Shown here in pieces: positions 58,086 through 64,000 of a stretch of 64,000 nt of DNA (position 1 is the stretch's first letter; each line of letters opens with the position of its first letter). Both the position numbers and the translations under genes were made by a program. Below the pieces are notes generated by a model, which did not search any database, was not told the DNA's origin, and worked only from the letters and a program-made list of their open reading frames with translations. Source of the DNA: Typhlomys cinereus (taxonomy: Eukaryota > Chordata > Mammalia > Rodentia > Platacanthomyidae); NCBI GenBank assembly GCA_023101885.1, contig JALPQD010000625.1:155967-219966 (forward strand), in the 5' to 3' direction.

Positions 58086-58414
58086 AAAGTTGATTCTTTT
58101 ATAAAATATTTTAGGATTTTTTTTTTTTGAACAGAAAGAAACTGGGAGAGAGAGTGTGGCTTCCTCGGTATCCCCTATCTCCAAGCTCAGGAACATCATG
58201 TCACTGGCTTGCTTTGGACAGTTCCATTAAGTAAGACTGGTGGATTAACCCAACTTTGCGCAGCGTTATGTATCAAGTTCCATGAGCCAACCCATCTGCA
58301 ATTCTCTCCTGAGTTAGTGCTTCAACATGTTTACTGTGTCCATAGTGACTCTCAGCTGGGGCAGCACAGCAGTTAGCCTGCATCACTACTGACAAATTCA
58401 AGATGAAGTGACTT

Positions 58415-58690
58415 ATAGGGGAACAAGGCTTTTATTTTCTTTTAAAATTGTCCGGTTACAGTTCTTAATCCAGCTTGGCAGGAGAGTCCACTCCAACACC
58501 AGGGACCAACATTCATTTATCCACGGGACTCCTGAGAGAGGGGCAGTTCCTACTTGCCAGACCAGCACTTCTGGCCTAGTTTACCAAAGGACGCCAGTTT
58601 CCTCATCCAGCTCCCTCCATCTTGTTCACCTGCCTAGGGACCAATCAGTCAGACAATCTCCTACAGGCTTGCTGGACTGAGCTACTCAGA
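58415..58690. repeat. Interspersed repeat, LTR-like, shared with 24240-24530
   Basis: Second copy of the repeat described at 24240-24530, with the same ordered blocks. Family unknown. Confidence 0.45.
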
Positions 58691-59234
58691 GCCCTCAGTT
58701 GCCAAGCTAACCCCTGCCTCTATGTCAGATAGTTCAGTTCTTCTACCTGTCCGCTCTGGCTTGGAGTCTTTGCCCATTCATTTCTGACAGAGACACTTTA
58801 CAGAGGAGGAAAAGAGGTCATGGAGGAAACAGGAAGGCTGTGAGCTTCCCCCAGATCACCCCGCCAATAAATTAGAAACTGCATTGAAACCCACCACACT
58901 TTCATCCTCCTGGGACCTTCCTTCCAACTCCTGAGACAGGTGTTGCTTGTCTGTTGCTCGGTGATCCACTGCCCCCACGTGGCCACAGTCAGAGCTTCAA
59001 CCCTGTTTGGTTCCAAACTATGAAGAGCCTCACTCACCCTGATTAGAAAACAAACCCCTGCATGTCTCTGACAACAAATTGTGACCTGTGACAGAATCCT
59101 TTTCTCTCCTCCTCCTCTCTTGCTCTCTCTCCATAAGATGCTAACAGGGTAATTACAGGATGAAGTAACAGAGTCCATCTAAATTTCCTGATGGACCCGA
59201 TGTACTATGGTGCTCCACACTGTCTGAAAAATGA

Positions 59235-59455
59235 GGTGGTAGACGGGCTTGGTCAGAGAGCTTAGTGGGTAACCACATGCTTGCCCACCTGGGTGACTTG
59301 ATTTGGATACCTGGAAAATCACATGATGGAAGGAGAGACGTGACTTCTGAAAGTTATCCTCTGATCTCCACTGTGTGCCATGGCTTGCATACTCCCTCTC
59401 TCCCTCCTTACCCCCTCTCTCTGTCTCATAAGTTGATAAAATATATATTTTTGAA
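59235..59455 (+). mobile_element. B2/B4-like SINE
   Basis: The head has 'GAGAGCTTAGTGGGTAA', followed by 'GATGGAAGGAGAGACGTGACTTC...TCCTCTGATCTCCACTGTGTGCC', a common layout in rodent tRNA-derived SINEs, and ends in a CT-rich tail. Confidence 0.6.
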
Positions 59456-59461
59456 ATGAAG

Positions 59462-59733
59462 TGTCTGGCCAACAATGTGACTCACAAGCAATCTGAGTTC
59501 ATATCCTGGAATTCACATAAAATGCCAGAGGTGGCATCAACTCTGCACTCCTAGGGCAGAATGGGAGGCCCAGACAGGAGAATAGCAGGAATCTCTCCGG
59601 TTTACAGTACACTGCATACCGCACAGTGGGAAGCTGTAGGAAAGACCCTGTCTCTACCTGGTTGGAGGCAAGAACCAACTTCTGAAAGTTGACTTCTGGC
59701 ATCTCCATGAGTGCATGTGAGTACACACACACA

Positions 59734-59772
<39 letters not shown>

Positions 59773-59789
59773 ACACACACACACACGCT

Positions 59790-59822
<33 letters not shown>

Positions 59823-59861
59823 ACACACACACACACACACGCTCACACACACACACACACA
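59462..59861 (+). mobile_element. B4-like SINE with long (AC)n tail
   Basis: Degenerate tRNA-like head (59467-59520), B1-like middle ('GGGAGGCCCAGACAGGAGAATAGCAGG', 'AGACCCTGTCTC'), a 'TTGACTTCTGGCATCTCCATGAG' end, then a long AC tract (59725-59861) with ATAC and GCTC interruptions. The interruption pattern repeats within the tract, suggesting an internal duplication. Confidence 0.6.
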
Positions 59862-59999
59862 CGTTAAGAAACAAGGGAGCCTCTGTCTTCTTCGCGCCTC
59901 CAACACAATCAAGCTGAAAGGACAACTGCAAACATGGGGGTGTGGTCCTCCCCACCAGGCCATAGCTTGTTAGGCGCCTTAAAGAGAAATTTGATTCAA

Positions 60000-62650
60000 C
60001 AATCTCGTTTTTCTCTTTCCTCTTCTTGTTTCTCTAAAGCTTTACGCTAGCATGGTAAGTAGTTTATAGTTGATGTTCTATTTTTTGATGTAGGCATTAA
60101 TGGCTATAAACATACGTCTTAGGATAGCTTGATTGTGCCCAGAGATTTTGAAGATGGGGGGTATTTCATTATCATTTCTTCTAGGCATCTTGAATTTTTC
60201 TTGACCCAAATTTCATCCGCATCATAGTGTTCAATTTCCAGGATTTAGTGTATTTCTGATGTTGCTGTGTTGCAGTTTTCCCAAGCTTTAGACCATGGTG
60301 GTTGATAGGGTACAGGCTAGAATTGTCAACTTTCCTATAACATGGCGATTCATTTTGTCGACCAACTGTGGTTATTTTGGAGGAAAGTTTCGGTGTGCTA
60401 CTGAGAAACTGTGTGTTCTTCGGGTGTGGATTGATGATGAAAAACTTCGATAGAGATCTGTAAGGTCAAGTTCAGTAGAGTTTGATTGATTTCAGGATCT
60501 CTGTTAAGTTTTTGACCTGTTGATCTATCCCACGTTGAGAGTATGAAATGGGTATTGAAATCCCCCAAGTACTATAATTTTGGGGTGATTTCTCACTTTA
60601 GACGCTTGTGTCGCATGCCTTAATGAATGTGGAGGAGCCCAATATAGGTGCAGAAGGGTCAGTATTGTGAACGTTTCTTACTGTGAATTGTACACTGTGC
60701 TAAAATTAGTATCTTTTTTGTCTCCTGATTTTTTTTTTTTTTTTTTTGGTTTGAAGTCCTTTATCAGGTAGCATTAATTTCTACCCATGCCTGTTTTCTA
60801 TTTCCAAATTAGCTTGCCAGTTTTTTTGACAGCCTTTTACTTTAAATGGTTTATCTTTTTTGGTGAGATGTCTGTGTTCTTGAAGGCAAAAGATGGATAG
60901 GTTTGATTCTAATCCAAGTTGGTTATTTTGTAATTGTGTCTTTTGATGGTGAGTAATTCGTTGACATTTAGTGCTATAGGAGAAATTACTTTTAATTCTG
61001 ACACATTGTTATGTTTAGTAATTTCATAATTGTCTATTGGCTTTAGATTTTTGATGGTTATACTTCCCTCTGTCCTCGGATATGATTGTGTCCTTCAAGC
61101 TGAGTATCTTTTCTAGCATTTTTTAGCTAGTTTGGTAGACATGTCAGTCTTCAAGTTGGCTTTGTTGCTGGAAAATTGTTCGTTCACCCTCATCATGAAT
61201 GGTAGTTTTGCTGGGTATATCAGTTCTGGATTGACATTTTTGCTCATTGGATACTTGAAGTAAGTCTCTCCTAGCTCTTGCTTTTACTGTTCAGTGAGAA
61301 GTCATTTGTTATTTTATTTTATTTAATTTATTTTTGAAGAGTAAATTCTTCACATTTTTTAACATTTTTATTATTATTTCGCTCATACAAACAATTAGTA
61401 GGTCCCCGTTCCCTCCCTCCCCCCCCTACCCTCATCCCTCAGCCCCATCCCCCAGTGCCTCCCCCTCAATCCCCCAAAGAATCCTATAATGTGCATGTGA
61501 GGACTCTCCTCTGGGCCCCATCGCACTACGTGTGTACAAGGGAACCCAAGTGGCATTTCCCTGAACCTTTCATGTGTTCCCCTTAACATTAGGAAGCATC
61601 TGTGGGCGTCCAACCTTGCCTCCAAGGATTCTTGGTATTACAGGGTTTATCTTGATTGTCTCTAGGTGGGCTCGTGTTACAATTCTTTTTAGAACAGAAG
61701 TTTCTTTAATTCACAGCTCCCAACTGTTTTGTGAGAGGTTTGGTAGCAGTGACTGGCCATTGGATGTCTGTTTAGGGAAATGTTGGGCTAGCCCAATCAC
61801 TTCAAGCGAGTTCCTTATCCTTTCAACATGGTTTTTATAGGTCTCTGGCCTTTATATCAAGGTCCTGATCCATTTGGATTAAGTCTTGTACAGGTGACAA
61901 GTTACGTGTCCAGCATTCATCTCGTTGCATGTGGAGATCCAGTTTTGGCCAGCACCATTTGTTGAAAGATACTGTTCTCTTTTTCCATTGAATTTTTTGG
62001 GACCCCTTTGTCACAAGACCAAAGCTGTGGATTTTGTGCGGCTTGATCTGGGTCCAACCTTATCCATGATCTGTATGTCTAGTTTGGAGCAGTACCAGGC
62101 TGTTTTATACCAATGGATTTGTAGTTAGACTAAGGTTGGTATTATGTGATACCTCACAGCAGGTTTTGTTACTCAGGATTGTTTTTTGCCTTTAGCAGAT
62201 GCTAGAGTTTGTGGAGGGTCAATAGTGTGTGGACACTAGCGCGGGCATGCCAATGTCCAATATCTGATTGCTTCATATTGTGTCGGAGTATTTGCATATA
62301 TTACTCCTCCCATCCTTGTGCTGTTCTTACAATAACTGCCCCCTCTTTCACAAAATTTACCTGAGCTTCCGGATGGGGAGGAGATTACGCTGGCTTAATT
62401 CCAGGTTGTTGGATATAGAGTCTCTGATGTTCTGGATATGGGTCTGTTGATTTTTTTTCTTTTCGTTTTGCTCCTCCTGCTATGCCTTTCCTCCATCCTG
62501 ATGGATATTGGATTCATCCCCCTGGCTAGAGATAAAAACCTGTGAAATTAGAGTCTTGTATAAGAGGTATATTAAGGGTAGATGAATAAAAGTAGGAAAC
62601 CACGGTGAGAGAGGGGTCATTTGCCCATTTGCGAAATGGTTACTTTCTAT
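60000..62650 (-). mobile_element. LINE-1-derived sequence, minus strand, rearranged and dense in small indels
   Basis: 60000-61330 reads like antisense L1 internal sequence. 61360-61640 is the L1 3' UTR (compare 39640-39910), 61640-62190 antisense ORF2-like, and 62190-62620 again L1 3' UTR (compare 39255-39610 and 40220-40340). Against those copies it shows single-base insertions and deletions every few tens of bases, and no frame is open. The order of parts is not that of one intact L1. Confidence 0.7.
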
Positions 62651-62696
62651 TTGCCCAGACTATATGCCCTGCCCCCTTCTGGTAAGAGATCGCTGC

Positions 62697-62709
62697 CTCT
62701 CTCCTCTCT

Positions 62710-62768
<59 letters not shown>

Positions 62769-62790
62769 CCCTCTCTCTCTCTCTTCCCCT
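62697..62790 (+). repeat. (TC)n microsatellite
   Basis: A near-pure CT tract with short T/C interruptions; long frames on both strands come from it. Confidence 0.9.
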
Positions 62791-62949
62791 TATGCTGAGC
62801 AACTTGCTGCTTCCCTTCTTCCTTTGAAAGGAGGGGACTTTCTTTTTCCTGTGAAGTTCTTCTGTTTTGCCATTTCAAAAGAAAGGAAGGTAAAATAAAA
62901 CATGCTGTTATATTGTACCGTGGAATTGATTACAGTCGAACTTTAGGCT

Positions 62950-63230
62950 TATTTTTTTCAGAGATGAAAAGAATAAAAAGAAGATTTCACATAGATATGT
63001 GCTCTTGTCTTCACAATAATTCTGATTCTAGCATTCATCAGCAGGAAATGGATTATTCCATGGGCTTGTGGCATTCTGCCACCCAGTGATACATAAGAAT
63101 GGTAGAATCATGTGTTGAAAAAGGTCTTTTGCTATACATGGTAAACTAAACTCTATAAATGTTCTAATGCAAAACATGGAAGAAAAAAATATTGTGATAC
63201 TGATGGTATGGCCTGTAGGAGGTAAATAAA
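62950..63230. repeat. Duplicate of the IGKV4-like gene's upstream flank
   Basis: Colinear with 47920-48150 (for example the 'GATATGTGCT', 'CTTGTGGCATT' and 'ACATGGAAGAAA' blocks). The matching V gene would be expected at lower coordinates, where only L1 sequence and microsatellite are found. Confidence 0.65.
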
Positions 63231-64000
63231 ATGAGAGTATGTTTCTTCACATCAGTAGTCTTCTTCCCACGTTTATTCACTTATTCTGCTATCTCCCAAA
63301 GGCATATCCTCTCCTGCAATGAATTTCTTGTTCTCACATCCCAACCTCTCTAAGAGACTCCAAGTTAGACTCACAGCGTGGAATTAAATCTTTTGGCAAG
63401 ATTGCCCTTTGGTGATGTCTTCTCATGAAATCTTGTCATTTGCTTCTTCCATCTTGTAATGTATTTGAGCCCTCTTTCATTAACCAGCCCCAGAGAGGAA
63501 TCCTGCCCAGGTTGTCTCAGGTTCAAGAATACTTTTAAGATTCAGGTCCCTCTCAACCTATTCTGACTCACCTACAGGCAGGAAAAAGCCAGTGATGCAA
63601 TATGTGAGCCTGGAATGTGAGATCCTTCACCTGTCAGGGCCTGGTAAGCAATATCACACACCCTGTGTTTAGGCATGCTGATGAACACACAATCCAGGCT
63701 GACAGGGACGCTCCATTGTAAAGTGCTCGTACATCAGTTTGAGGACCTGTTCTGATCCCAGGCCCCACATCAAGTGTACTGGTGTAATAACATCAATATT
63801 CCCACACTTCTGCAAGATGGCAAGGAATTGTAGAAAACTCGAAGAAGCTCAGAGATGAGTTAACTTAGTGTACACGTGCCAAAGGAGACCCTGTCTCCAG
63901 GTGGAAGGTGGGGACTGGAAACCCAGGTTGATCTGTGAACTACACAAGGTCCATATGTCATAGAGTAGCAGGTGCTGGTCTGGAAAACTGTATCTGTTTT
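63231..64000. other. Spacer with an old B4-like SINE (about 63700-63930)
   Basis: 'GTAAAGTGCTCGTACATCAGTTTGAGGACC...GATCCCAGGCCCCACAT' and a later 'GAGACCCTGTCTCC' fit a diverged B4 element. No gene is seen. Confidence 0.45.

Noticed and set aside
59711..59861. Regular short repeats that could suggest a CRISPR-like array
   Set aside because: It is a dinucleotide microsatellite with interruptions; there are no spacers, and the DNA is mammalian.
59689..59973. Long open frames with Thr-His or Cys-Val repeats on both strands
   Set aside because: They are translations of the (AC)n microsatellite; no start context or non-repeat domain.

Overview
The window is mammalian genomic DNA from the V-segment cluster of an immunoglobulin kappa light-chain locus. 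A rodent is the most likely source: the V families match the rodent Vkappa21, Vkappa1/2 and Vkappa4 types, B4/B2-like tRNA-derived SINEs and an ID-like SINE are present, and the LTR elements resemble rodent class I and class II ERVs. I see no recent mouse-type B1 copies, and one abundant SINE has a body I do not recognise, so I would not call it mouse or rat. There are no bacterial-style operons. Nearly every long open frame outside the V exons belongs to a retroelement or a simple repeat.

Layout. Four V segments of the IGKV3 (mouse Vkappa21) type lie on the plus strand at 142-747, 9963-10570, 14780-15521 and 32539-32747. The first is open, but the invariant FR2 tryptophan is Cys. The other three are pseudogenes. 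On the minus strand are IGKV1/IGKV2-like (mouse nomenclature) segments at 19520-19810, 23051-23654, 36571-36862 and 38787-38907 (fragment) and an orphan leader at 21717-21765. Also on the minus strand are a human-IGKV1-clan-like pseudogene at 42474-42953 and an IGKV4-like gene at 46595-47106. The IGKV4-like gene is the only segment in the window that looks fully functional: octamer, leader, splice sites, open V exon with both Cys and Trp, and a 12-RSS. Mixed orientation is normal for a kappa locus, which rearranges by deletion and by inversion.

The cluster grew by tandem duplication. The V3 gene plus about 1.7 kb of 3' flank recurs at 1-2510, 9834-12370 and 32539-34290. A spacer block recurs at about 3680-9300 and 24650-28600. 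A ghost of an IGKV4-type upstream flank at 62950-63230 matches 47920-48150. Retroelements broke up these copies: about eight L1 fragments, a class II ERV with gag-pro-pol remains (15700-19397), a probable solo LTR (21150-21534), and SINEs.

The most unusual object is at 50175-56807. It is a 6.6 kb gammaretrovirus-like element that begins exactly at the R region of its LTR and ends at the R polyadenylation site with a poly(A) tail. It is flanked by an 11-bp direct repeat, so the RNA appears to have been inserted by LINE-1 machinery. Inside it, in the same orientation, is a spliced piece of the cellular reticulon-4 (Nogo-B) mRNA, running from exon 1 to about the stop codon. This is either a host-gene capture by a retroelement or a nested processed pseudogene; the sequence favours capture but does not prove it.
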